From contig JAFDWS010000009.1 of assembly GCA_018268375.1 (NCBI GenBank), positions 80,923 through 144,922 of the forward strand: a DNA stretch of 64,000 bases, written 5' to 3'. Below, in pieces: positions 1 through 7,364 of this stretch. The position numbers and the translations under genes are program-made. Source of the DNA: Armatimonadota bacterium (GTDB lineage Bacteria; Armatimonadota; Fimbriimonadia; Fimbriimonadales; Fimbriimonadaceae). The notes beneath the pieces are model-generated. The model was not told where the DNA came from. It worked only from the letters and a program-made list of their open reading frames with translations, and did no database searches. Each line of letters begins with the position of its first letter. Position 1 is the stretch's first letter.

Positions 1-613
1 CGAGTTCGAGCAGGTACGGCTTTTCGCATCCTACGCAAGCGAGCGGCCCAGGTGGATTCATGGTGCCGCACAAGGGGCATGCGACCGGCTCGAAGGCCTT
101 CGGGTTCGTCGTTTCCGTCCTCCACCGGGCGACCATGTAGTCCTCGTTCCGGTAGAAGTCGCGTTGTGACCGCTGGCTCATCATGTCGCGGTCCGTGCCC
201 AGCCCCGCCAAGGTGTTCTCTCCGAGCCCGATGGCATGGCCCTTCAGGCCACGGTCGAACAGGGCGCGGGCCAAGTCGAACCGGGCGGGAATGTTGTCGG
301 GCCGGACGGACAGCTCGGCGTGGGCTTTCTCAAGTCGTGCAGTCTCCACCTCCCCCAGTTCGTGCGTCTCAAGGTAGGACTCGGCGAAGGGGAAGAAAGC
401 CATCGTCACCACGAGGACAATGGCTACAGGCAGGGCCATCTTCTGTTCGGGGTAGGTGATCGCCACGACATAGGCGATGACAAGAAGCGCGAGCGCACCC
501 AGTCCGGGCAGAGCGGGCAAGTCGCCCGCCACCATTCGCTGGACGAGCCAGACGGCGCCAAACCCCACGATCGGGAGCATTCCCAGGGTGACGAGAAGGT
601 TGACGGGATCCAT
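1..613 (-). CDS. Membrane protein with C-terminal zinc ribbon (3' end outside window)
   Basis: An open frame reads leftward from an ATG at 613 and runs off the window edge, giving 204 residues. Three hydrophobic segments lie near residues 5-25, 36-53 and 60-78. A soluble part follows with a TPR-like helical stretch (about 100-138). Four cysteines in two CxxC pairs (179/182 and 193/196) form a zinc-ribbon pattern. No family name was recognised. It is the last visible gene of the leftward gene run that starts at accB. Plus-strand open frames over the same DNA look like shadows. Confidence 0.7.
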   Translation of the reverse strand, partial: MDPVNLLVTLGMLPIVGFGAVWLVQRMVAGDLPALPGLGALALLVIAYVVAITYPEQKMALPVAIVLVVTMAFFPFAESYLETHELGEVETARLEKAHAELSVRPDNIPARFDLARALFDRGLKGHAIGLGENTLAGLGTDRDMMSQRSQRDFYRNEDYMVARWRTETTNPKAFEPVACPLCGTMNPPGPLACVGCEKPYLLEL

Positions 614-651
614 CGCCGACGACTAGACGGGCATTGTGGGCCAGTGGTTCG

Positions 652-984
652 TCAGGCCGGTTCGAGGTCTTCGGAACGGACTAGCAAGACATAGTGCGGA
701 ACGAACTCGAGCTCTTCCTTGGTGAGTTGCTTGCGGGCTTCTTCCGGGGCATCCTTGAGGAACCGGTCGGACATCTTCTTCGTGGCCTCTCGGTGCACAT
801 CCGCTGAGATCTTGGGAAGGATGTCCAAATCGACCTTGACGGCCACTTCGTTCGTGGTGTAGACGTTTTCAACGACTCCGGTCAGGCCCTGCATGTGCTC
901 AAAGAAGCCATAGACCGTCTTGTCTTGCTCGGTCAGTGGCCGTTTGACGACTCGCACCCGATCGCCTTCTTTGAGTTTTGCCAT
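652..984 (-). CDS. Conserved hypothetical protein, 110 aa, SH3/KOW-like N-terminus
   Basis: The 110-residue protein is soluble and charged. Its first 12 residues (MAKLKEGDRVRV) resemble the start of small SH3-like or KOW beta-barrels, in which a GDxVxV motif is common. The rest is helical and rich in Lys and Glu. There is no signal peptide or membrane segment. A TATCCT hexamer ends 7 bp upstream of the ATG and no Shine-Dalgarno is seen, so it probably has its own leaderless transcript. It lies 82 bp downstream of rarA. The function is unknown. Confidence 0.7.
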   Translation of the reverse strand: MAKLKEGDRVRVVKRPLTEQDKTVYGFFEHMQGLTGVVENVYTTNEVAVKVDLDILPKISADVHREATKKMSDRFLKDAPEEARKQLTKEELEFVPHYVLLVRSEDLEPA

Positions 985-991
985 GGGCTCA

Positions 992-997
992 AGGATA
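992..997 (-). promoter_or_regulatory. -10 element (TATCCT), leaderless type
   Basis: TATCCT on the minus strand lies 7 bp before the ATG at 984. No purine-rich ribosome binding site lies between them. Confidence 0.5.
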
Positions 998-1066
998 CCT
1001 GGGCTCAGCGCCGACCAAGCGGGTGCCAGGGCGCCCTCGGTCGACCGATCGGCACGAGAAGAAGAC

Positions 1067-2383
1067 TCAGTCCTCCCGTCCCTTCTTTCGGCTTTGGCGG
1101 CGCTCGTTCATCTTGGCCTCGTGCCCTCGTTCGCTCGGCTCGTAATACGGGGTGTCGTACTCGCCCTCGGGCAAGTAGCGCTCCTCCACCCATGCGCCCT
1201 CGAAGTCGTGGGGGTACTGATATCCCTTTCCGTGGCCGAATTCTTCCATCCCTTTAGTCGGGGCGTTCCTGAGGTGCATCGGGATCGGGGCGAGGGGCCT
1301 CGACTCAGCATCGGCAAGGGCCTTTTCGATCGCCAGGTAGGAGCGGTTGGACTTTGGCGCTTCGGCAAGGAAGGTCGTGACCTGGGCGAGGGTGATGCGG
1401 CTCTCTGGCATCCCGAGCATGCTCACTGCTTGGAGGCCGGCGGCAGCAACGACGATTCCCATCGGTTCGGCATTGCCGATGTCCTCGCTGGCGAGCACAA
1501 GGAGCCGGCGCATGATGAAGCGCGGATCCTCGCCCGCCTGGATCATGCGCGCCAAGTAATGCAGGGCGGCATCGGAGTCTGAACCTCGGACGCTCTTGAT
1601 GAAGGCTGAAATCGTATCGTAGTGGTAGTCGCCTTGGCGGTCGTATCGCACGGCTTGGCGCTGAAGGACTTGCTCAACGGTATCGAGAGTGATCTCTCCA
1701 CCCGATTCAGGCACGAGCAGGCTAGCCGACTCCAGCGCGTTCAAAGCAAGGCGCGCGTCCCCGTTAGCCATATGGACCAAGAACTGCTCGGCGTCTTCGG
1801 TCAACTTGAGGTGCCGCTCACCGAGCCCCCGCGCCTCGTCGGCGAGCGCACGGGACAGGAGCGTCCGGACATCCTCTGGCTCGAGCGGCTTGAGCGGTAG
1901 CACACGTGCCCGCGACAGCAAAGCCGGGTTCAGAGCGAAGAACGGGTTCTCTGTCGTCGCCCCGACCAAGGACAGAACACCGTCTTCGAGATATCCCAAA
2001 AGGGAGTCCTGTTGAGACTTGTTAAAGTGATGGATCTCGTCGAGGAGCAGAAGCGTCGGCTTGGTATAGAGGCGAAGCCGCTCCCGAGCTGCCTCGGCGA
2101 TCTTCCTCACGTCGGCGACCCCTGCCGTGACGGCGCTCCTGACCTCCACCACCGCGCCGGCATGATGCCCAATGATGTGGGCTAAGGTCGTCTTTCCGCA
2201 GCCGGGCGGAGCCCAAAGAACGACAGAGCCAAGCTTGCCTTCCAGAATCGCCTTGCTGACGACCGACCCCGGTCCCAAGAGTTGCCCTTGCCCAACGAAC
2301 TCGTCAAGGGTCCGGGGCCTCATCCGACTGGCAAGGGGCAACCCGACGTCTGTCTGAACCTGTGCGTCGAAGAGGTCGCCCAC
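1067..2383 (-). CDS. rarA: Replication-associated recombination protein A (RarA/MgsA-type AAA+ ATPase)
   Basis: This AAA+ ATPase of 438 residues belongs to the RarA/MgsA/WRNIP1 family, which acts at stalled replication forks. The Walker A motif PPGCGKTT is at residues 59-66 and the Walker B motif LLLDEIH near 112-118. The N-terminal MRPRTLDEFVGQ and the C-terminal half with GxGYxYPHDFEGAWVEE-like text are family hallmarks, and the length is normal. It lies 6 bp downstream of nusB and is probably the last gene of the accB-accC-nusB-rarA transcript. The C-terminal tail is rich in Arg and Lys. Confidence 0.93.
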   Translation of the reverse strand: MGDLFDAQVQTDVGLPLASRMRPRTLDEFVGQGQLLGPGSVVSKAILEGKLGSVVLWAPPGCGKTTLAHIIGHHAGAVVEVRSAVTAGVADVRKIAEAARERLRLYTKPTLLLLDEIHHFNKSQQDSLLGYLEDGVLSLVGATTENPFFALNPALLSRARVLPLKPLEPEDVRTLLSRALADEARGLGERHLKLTEDAEQFLVHMANGDARLALNALESASLLVPESGGEITLDTVEQVLQRQAVRYDRQGDYHYDTISAFIKSVRGSDSDAALHYLARMIQAGEDPRFIMRRLLVLASEDIGNAEPMGIVVAAAGLQAVSMLGMPESRITLAQVTTFLAEAPKSNRSYLAIEKALADAESRPLAPIPMHLRNAPTKGMEEFGHGKGYQYPHDFEGAWVEERYLPEGEYDTPYYEPSERGHEAKMNERRQSRKKGRED

Positions 2384-2389
2384 GATCCT

Positions 2390-2923
2390 CTAGCCCTCGG
2401 ACTTGACCACCCAGGCGCTCTTCTTCTTGGGCCGAGGTTTATCAGTCGTCTTCTTCGAAGCCGCGACCGGTTTGGACGGCTCTGGCACCGGCTGCCAATT
2501 CTGCTTCGGGGACTGCTCGAGGACTTTGCCCAGAACCGCGTTGACGAACTTGCCGCTCTCTGCGGTGCCGTACAGCTTGGCGAGCGCGACGTATTCACTG
2601 ATCGTCACTTTGGGCGGCACATCGGGCATCGACCAAAGCTCGCAGCACGCCATGCTCAGCAGGATCCGGTCTGTCATTGGGATTCTCTCGAGGGGCCAAC
2701 TGCTCGCCAGGAACGGCTTGAAGTGCTCGGCCAAGGTCGCAAACCCCTCGACGACCGCCTCATAAAGGGCCTTACTGAACTCTTGGCCCCCGGCATCGAG
2801 GGGCTCTCCGACTTGGCCTGAAGAGAGGGCTTCTTCGGCGGCGGCATGGCCCACCACGGTGGCGTAGCCAGCTCTGAACGCGGCCTCTCGTGCAGCCCGG
2901 CGGGAGGAGGTGCCTTCACTCAC
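2390..2923 (-). CDS. nusB: Transcription antitermination protein NusB
   Basis: NusB binds boxA RNA with NusE (S10) and supports rRNA antitermination. The C-terminal half shows the family pattern: LERIPMTDRILLSMACCEL, then VTISEYVALAKLYG and KFVNAVLGKVLE. The GTG start at 2923 is chosen because it overlaps the accC stop by 8 bp (GTGAGTGA) and begins a typical N-terminus of about 177 residues. A longer frame from 2983 would lie deep inside accC. The tail after the domain is basic and rich in Lys and Pro. The accB-accC-nusB order is common in bacteria. Confidence 0.9.
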   Translation of the reverse strand: MSEGTSSRRAAREAAFRAGYATVVGHAAAEEALSSGQVGEPLDAGGQEFSKALYEAVVEGFATLAEHFKPFLASSWPLERIPMTDRILLSMACCELWSMPDVPPKVTISEYVALAKLYGTAESGKFVNAVLGKVLEQSPKQNWQPVPEPSKPVAASKKTTDKPRPKKKSAWVVKSEG

Positions 2924-4262
2924 TGAGGAACCTTGGGACAAAACCGGTGTCGACTTGGCCGCTGACGTAGTCGGGATGGGCACATAGGCGCCGCAAGAAC
3001 GGAATGTTGGTCTTGATGCCTTCGACGTGGAACTCGTCCAAAGCGACTTGGAGGAGGCGGACGGCGGACGGCCTGTCTTTGCCGTTCACCACCAGCTTTG
3101 CGATCATCGGGTCGTAAAACGGCGAGACCGTGAAACCGGCGTAAACGTGGGTGTCGAGGCGGACGCCTCCAAAACCAGGTGGGTTCCAGGTCGTGATCTT
3201 GCCCGTGCTGGGCGCGAAGTCGTTGTCGGGGTCCTGTGCGGTGATCCGGGCCTCGATCGCGTGGCCTTGAAGGTTCACGTCAGCTTGGCTGAACGGGAGC
3301 TTCTCGCCAGCCGCTATGCGGATCTGCCACTGAACCAAATCGAGACCGGAGACCAACTCGGTCACCGGATGCTCTACTTGAATGCGCGTGTTCATTTCGA
3401 GGAAGTAGAAGTGCCCGTCGTTCTCATAGAGGAATTCGACGGTGCCGGCGTTCGCATAGCCGACTGCCTTGGCGACGCGCACCGCAGCGTCACCCATTGC
3501 GGCTCTGGTCTCCATTTCGAGCACCGCACAAGGAGCCTCCTCGACGATCTTCTGATGCCGCAGGTTCTGGATAGAGCACTCCCTTTCGCCGATGTGGACG
3601 ACGTTCCCGTGCTCGTCGCCGAGCACCTGGATCTCGACGTGGCGAGGGTTGACGACGCATTTCTCGACCAGCATCTCGTCGTTGCCGAAACTGGCCTGGG
3701 CCTCGCTTTGGCAGAGCTTCCACAGCTTTTGGATGTCGTCGGGCGAATCGACGCGCCGAATGCCCCTTCCGCCTCCGCCCGCGACCGCCTTGAGGAGCAC
3801 CGGGTAGCCGATCTCTTGGGCCGTTTTGAGCGCATGAGACTCGGTGTCCACTGGCCCGTCCGATCCCGGAACGACAGGACAGTCAGCCCCGATCGCGGCC
3901 TTCTTGGCTTTTGCCTTGTCGCCCATGGCCTCGATGGCCGAAACGGGCGGCCCAATGAACTTGGCACCCATGCGGCCGACCTCTTCGGCAAAACGGGCGT
4001 TCTCACTGAAGTAGCCAAAGCCAGGATGGACGGCGTTCGCACCCGTGATCTCGATTGCGGTCAACACGTTCGCCAAGTTCAGGTAGCTGTCTAAGTTCGT
4101 GGCCTCGCCGACACAAAAGGCGCGGTCGGCGATTTGCACGTGTCGGCTGTCCTTGTCAGCTTTGGAATAGATTGCGACGGTCTCGATCCCCATCTGGCGG
4201 CAGGCACGGATGACACGGCACGCGATCTCGCCGCGATTGGCAATGAGGACTCTGTCGAACAT
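2916..4262 (-). CDS. accC: Biotin carboxylase subunit of acetyl-CoA carboxylase
   Basis: AccC carboxylates the biotin on the carrier protein using ATP and bicarbonate, the first half-reaction of fatty acid synthesis. The protein has 448 residues, a normal length. It begins MFDRVLIANRGEIACRVIRA, has the glycine-rich ATP-grasp loop GGGGRGI at 162-168, and has the active-site segment MNTRIQVEHPVTE near 290. It follows a prepilin-like gene directly and overlaps nusB. The enzyme looks intact, whereas the AccB-like protein of the same operon lacks the biotin-accepting lysine. Confidence 0.96.
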   Translation of the reverse strand: MFDRVLIANRGEIACRVIRACRQMGIETVAIYSKADKDSRHVQIADRAFCVGEATNLDSYLNLANVLTAIEITGANAVHPGFGYFSENARFAEEVGRMGAKFIGPPVSAIEAMGDKAKAKKAAIGADCPVVPGSDGPVDTESHALKTAQEIGYPVLLKAVAGGGGRGIRRVDSPDDIQKLWKLCQSEAQASFGNDEMLVEKCVVNPRHVEIQVLGDEHGNVVHIGERECSIQNLRHQKIVEEAPCAVLEMETRAAMGDAAVRVAKAVGYANAGTVEFLYENDGHFYFLEMNTRIQVEHPVTELVSGLDLVQWQIRIAAGEKLPFSQADVNLQGHAIEARITAQDPDNDFAPSTGKITTWNPPGFGGVRLDTHVYAGFTVSPFYDPMIAKLVVNGKDRPSAVRLLQVALDEFHVEGIKTNIPFLRRLCAHPDYVSGQVDTGFVPRFLSE

Positions 4263-4640
4263 CTAATATTTCTCGTGCCCAGGATGGACACACTTGACAG
4301 TACCTGTGGCCGGATCGTATTCGTAGGGTTCCTTTCCGATGGGGCACCGCATGAAATCGTCCCCAAGATGCAGCTCCTGCAGAGACGCAGGGTGAGTGTC
4401 CTCCGTCGGGTCGGTGGCAATTTGGAGCGACTGTCGCACTTGGCCCAAGTTGCTGCGGCAAGCCTCGTCCTTGGCCCTGTACATCGACCTTCCTACCAAA
4501 GTCTCGCCTTTGCCGTCCGGCCTCTTGTCCACCTTTCCACCAAAAGCGCCTGACCCGACTGCGAACGCGATACCAAGCGCAATCACGATCGCGACCGCGA
4601 CCAAGACCCCAATCATGGACTCGCCGCGAAGCCTTCTCAT
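4263..4640 (-). CDS. Prepilin-like / GspG-type small protein
   Basis: This protein has 125 residues. It starts with a short basic leader (MRRLRG) followed by a hydrophobic helix (ESMIGVLVAVAIVIALGIAF), the layout of a type IV prepilin processed after the Gly. The usual Glu at position +5 of the mature helix is absent. The C-terminal half has a Cys-bounded segment with YDPATGTVKCVHPGHE, which resembles the ends of GspG-like pseudopilins. It starts within the accB stop codon (ATGA overlap) and abuts accC, so it is translated from the acc operon. A role in pilus or secretion assembly is inferred. The unusual location is discussed in the findings. Confidence 0.65.
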   Translation of the reverse strand: MRRLRGESMIGVLVAVAIVIALGIAFAVGSGAFGGKVDKRPDGKGETLVGRSMYRAKDEACRSNLGQVRQSLQIATDPTEDTHPASLQELHLGDDFMRCPIGKEPYEYDPATGTVKCVHPGHEKY

Positions 4641-5044
4641 GCCTTCACCCGAGCGATGGCCTGTCCAAACTCGACTGCTTGGCCGGACTCCACCAAGACT
4701 TCTGTGACTTCTCCTTCAAACCTCGAGGTGACGTCGTTCGAAATGCCAAGGGCGACGACCTCGCCCACCACTTGTCCGACGGTGACCTTGTCGCCGACCG
4801 AAATGGGTTCCTTGGCGGAGCGGAAATACCCGACGACGGGCGATGTGAGCTCCGTTTCAGCCTCGACTGGCTCCCTAGACTCTGCCACCGCTGGCGCCTC
4901 TTCCTCTTCGTCCACCTCTTGGGCACCTGCTTCGAACGTGGCTGCGAACCGATCGTCACCTGACTGAAGAGAAACGCGCCGAAAACCCCTTGATCGGGCC
5001 ACTTGCAAGGCGTGCCTCACCGTGTCTGCGTCGAGCCCGGACAT
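4637..5044 (-). CDS. AccB/BCCP-like biotinyl-domain protein lacking the biotinylation lysine
   Basis: The 135 residues follow the biotin carboxyl carrier plan: an N-terminal helix, an acidic linker (about 42-63) and a C-terminal biotinyl/lipoyl barrel (about 66-135). The barrel aligns without gaps to BCCP (TSPVVGYF, ISVGDKVTVGQVV, VTEVLVESGQAVEFGQ). The hairpin that normally reads EAMKMMN reads VALGISN at 97-103, so the biotinylated Lys is Gly100. The protein cannot be biotinylated there. It is first in the operon with accC. Plant BADC proteins have the same lesion and regulate acetyl-CoA carboxylase. A similar role here is inference. Confidence 0.85.
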   Translation of the reverse strand: MSGLDADTVRHALQVARSRGFRRVSLQSGDDRFAATFEAGAQEVDEEEEAPAVAESREPVEAETELTSPVVGYFRSAKEPISVGDKVTVGQVVGEVVALGISNDVTSRFEGEVTEVLVESGQAVEFGQAIARVKA

Positions 5045-5050
5045 GGGCCT

Positions 5051-5056
5051 ATTCTA
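5051..5056 (-). promoter_or_regulatory. -10 element (TAGAAT) of the acc operon, leaderless type
   Basis: TAGAAT on the minus strand is separated by exactly 6 bp from the ATG at 5044. The predicted transcript would begin at or next to the start codon. Confidence 0.6.
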
Positions 5057-5488
5057 CTCGAGGAGGGGTCAAACGAAAAAGCGGGACGTGGCTGGAGAGG
5101 AGCAACGCCACGCCCCGAGTTCTGTTCTGCGAAGTCTTCCGGGATTGCGTCCTGCCCCCGAACCAGGCGGCTGTCGCTCCCTGTTACTTCTACCGGGCAT
5201 TGAACCACTTTTTTCCCGCCCATGGCGAGGGCAGTGGAGCATTTTTCCCCCAAAAACCCCACAACTCTGATGGAAAACGTTGCTCTTGCCTGGCAAAAAG
5301 GCCTGAGTCCGGACCGGTGCTTCGGGTGAGCCTGAGTTCCTTGGACCCTTGACCCGAGAATAGGTGTGAGGAAGGGTTCGGACTTGAAAGAAAGGCAGGC
5401 CCGGCATAACAGGGCAACGTCCCCAAGACCCGCAGGGAACGCAGCAGGCGTTTGCCCTGAACCTTTGCGCGTCTCGCAGTTCCGGTTC
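5057..5488. other. Intergenic region between divergent acc and CheC-like operons
   Basis: About 430 bp carry no convincing gene. The left side holds the acc promoter. Homopolymer runs (ttttttccc, tttttccccc, aaaaacccc) lie at about 5210-5265. An imperfect hairpin with stem CAGGGCAA/TTGCCCTG pairs 5410-5417 with 5452-5459 and has an inner GC-rich loop. The CheC-like frame stays open back to a GTG at 5366, but the residues coded there look non-native. A structured leader RNA is possible. No riboswitch class was recognised. Confidence 0.4.
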
Positions 5489-5974
5489 GTGGCGTCCAGT
5501 TGCCCAGCCCAAAGCAGCGGCGACCCTCACGAGACCGTCCTTGGCGTCTATCTGGCCGTCAACGGGGACGTGTTTGGACACATCGCTTTCCTTTTGCCGT
5601 GGAGCAGCGCCCATAAGCTTTGGGTCTCGATCGCGTCTGACGCCCCCAGCGAGCCGCAGGTGACGGAGAGGCTCTTTGTGTCTGAGGTCGTCGAGGTCGG
5701 CAGTGCCATCGGGCACCTTTGCACCACCGCGCTGCGAGAAGCCACGGGGCTGGCCCTTTTTGCGACCCCGCCTCTGGTCTCGGTCGACGCCCGACACAAC
5801 ATCCTCGAATCCATCATGGCTGGAGCCCGAGAGGACGAATTTGTCGAGCTGACGGTCGAGACGGATCCTCTTGTCCTGGCGCCAGGAACCGCGCTTGGTT
5901 GTCTCTTGCACATTCCCTCTTCGGACGGGCGTGCACGGCTCTGCTCGTTGCTTGGCACGAAGGAGGCAGCATGA
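5489..5974 (+). CDS. CheC-like chemotaxis phosphatase-family protein, degenerate and short
   Basis: The C-terminal half of CheC/FliY-type CheY-P phosphatases is recognisable: an NGDVFGHIAFLLP strand, an active-site-like helix (SEVVEVGSAIGHL), the strand PPLVSVDARHNILESIM and a final GCLLHIPS. The canonical ExxN of the helix reads EVGS, so the Asn is missing, and the first pseudo-repeat of CheC is absent. A GTG at 5489 gives about 161 residues. A GTG at 5366 would add 41 residues that look unlike the family. Its stop overlaps the CheD-like start (ATGA), so a CheC-CheD type partnership is likely. Loss of phosphatase activity is inferred. Confidence 0.65.
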   Translation: MASSCPAQSSGDPHETVLGVYLAVNGDVFGHIAFLLPWSSAHKLWVSIASDAPSEPQVTERLFVSEVVEVGSAIGHLCTTALREATGLALFATPPLVSVDARHNILESIMAGAREDEFVELTVETDPLVLAPGTALGCLLHIPSSDGRARLCSLLGTKEAA

Positions 5975-6495
5975 GTTCCATCCAGATCTCAGTCGGCATG
6001 GCCGACATCAAGGTCGCAAAGGGCCCCGCTCACTTCACGTGCAAGGGCCTGGGTAGTTCGATCGGTTTCGTCGCTTTAGATGCCGCGACCAACGTAAGCG
6101 GCGTCGCCCACTTGATGCTCCCCAAATCCTTTCCTGGCAAACCGGTCACGCGTTTGGGCCAGTTTGTGGACACTGGCGTCCAAGCCCTGATCCACCTCAT
6201 GAAAGAGGCAGGAGCCGAGCCAGGCACGACGGTCGTCGCCTACGCAGGCGGGGCGCAAGTCTCGCGCTATGGTGCGAGCGGCGTGGCAAGGCTCGATCTA
6301 GGAGACCGTAACGTCGCCGAGGTCGCTGAATTAGTCAAGACCATGGGACTGAAACTAGCTGGAAGCGACATTGGCGGGGCAAACGCAAGGACTTTAACAG
6401 TGGACACTCAGACCGGAGAAGTGAAGGTCGATACAGCGACGGGAGTCACCGTCGTGTGCAACTTACGAAGACAGACACCTGAGGTGGCAGCTTAA
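5971..6495 (+). CDS. CheD-like chemoreceptor deamidase family protein with Cys-to-Ser substitution
   Basis: The 174 residues align with CheD, which deamidates receptor glutamines and binds CheC. The Thr-x(3)-LGSC core is present as T23...LGSS (27-30), and the general-base His is present in GVAHLMLP (His47). KPVTRLGQFVDTGVQAL and the GDRNVAEV and DIGGANAR segments also match. The catalytic Cys is replaced by Ser30; a Cys is present at 24 instead. The ATG at 5971 overlaps the CheC-like stop, and the stop overlaps the HDOD start (TAATG), giving a three-gene operon. It may be a binding module rather than an active deamidase. Confidence 0.8.
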   Translation: MSSIQISVGMADIKVAKGPAHFTCKGLGSSIGFVALDAATNVSGVAHLMLPKSFPGKPVTRLGQFVDTGVQALIHLMKEAGAEPGTTVVAYAGGAQVSRYGASGVARLDLGDRNVAEVAELVKTMGLKLAGSDIGGANARTLTVDTQTGEVKVDTATGVTVVCNLRRQTPEVAA

Positions 6496-7364
6496 TGGCA
6501 GAGACCATTTCCATAGAAGACATCGTTAAACGGACACCGGACTTGCCGAGTCTGCCTGCAGCAGCCTTGAAGGTCATGAAGGAGACCGAGTCCAGCACAA
6601 GCAATGCTCACAGCATCGCCCAGATCCTGGCTCAAGACCAGGCTCTGAGTGCCAGGGTGCTCCGTTTGGCCAACAGTGCTTATTACGGCTTGACGAGAAA
6701 GGTCACGAACCTTCAAGAGTCGGTCGTGGTGCTCGGTATGCGCTGCGTGCGCAACCTCTGCATGGTGGCTGCGACTTATCCGTGGATGTCCCGAAAGCTC
6801 GATGGCTACTGCCTCGGGCCGCGGGAACTCTGGACGCACTCCTTCGGAACGGCCCTCGGCGCGCAACTCATCGCAAGGATCAGTAAGAAGTGTGACGAGG
6901 ATCAGGCGTTCACCGCCGGCCTGCTCCATGACATCGGTAAGGTCGCCTTGAGCGTGTGGCTCGAGAACAAGACTTCGTTGGTCGTGAAGTACGCCGAGCA
7001 AGTTGGTGTGTCGTTCGACCAAGCGGAGCGCAAGGTCCTCGGCTACGACCACTGTGAGGTGGGCGAGTATCTGGCCCTCAACTGGAACCTGCCGGAAGAG
7101 ATCGTCATGGCGGTCCGTTGGCACCACGAGCCAGGCAACAGCCCAACAGCCCAAGCGATCGTCGACTGTGTCCATCTCGGCATTTACCTGACGATGGCGA
7201 TGGGCTTTGGCCTTGGAGGCGATGGTCTCCACTATCGGTTCTGCGAAGAATCCTTGGCCCGTCTTGGGATCGCCGAAAAAGACCTCGACGAGGTCACGGA
7301 CACCTTCATCGTCGGCTACGAGGAGTACGAAAAGCTCTTCGCGGAGCTCGCCGCCGCCGCTTAG
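6495..7364 (+). CDS. HDOD domain signalling protein
   Basis: This 289-residue protein is almost entirely an HDOD domain (about 12-210). It has the family pattern LPSLPAAALKVM, IAQILAQDQALSARVLRLANSAYYG and a clear LLHDIGK. HDOD proteins are regulatory HD-superfamily relatives that often work with two-component, chemotaxis or c-di-GMP systems. The C-terminal about 80 residues are helical. It is translationally coupled to the CheD-like gene (TAATG), which points to a joint signalling unit. The stop shares 4 bp with the convergent phzF-like gene. Confidence 0.9.
   Translation: MAETISIEDIVKRTPDLPSLPAAALKVMKETESSTSNAHSIAQILAQDQALSARVLRLANSAYYGLTRKVTNLQESVVVLGMRCVRNLCMVAATYPWMSRKLDGYCLGPRELWTHSFGTALGAQLIARISKKCDEDQAFTAGLLHDIGKVALSVWLENKTSLVVKYAEQVGVSFDQAERKVLGYDHCEVGEYLALNWNLPEEIVMAVRWHHEPGNSPTAQAIVDCVHLGIYLTMAMGFGLGGDGLHYRFCEESLARLGIAEKDLDEVTDTFIVGYEEYEKLFAELAAAA

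Noticed and set aside
3027..4094. 355-codon plus-strand open frame over accC
   Set aside because: accC is unambiguous on the minus strand. The plus-strand translation has no family resemblance.
5396..5475. Possible small SRP RNA (CAGGGCAA/TTGCCCTG stem with an inner GCAGCAGG segment)
   Set aside because: The inner loop lacks the conserved GGAA tetraloop with its CAGG/AGCAG symmetric loop, and the flanks do not extend the helix. It remains only an imperfect hairpin.
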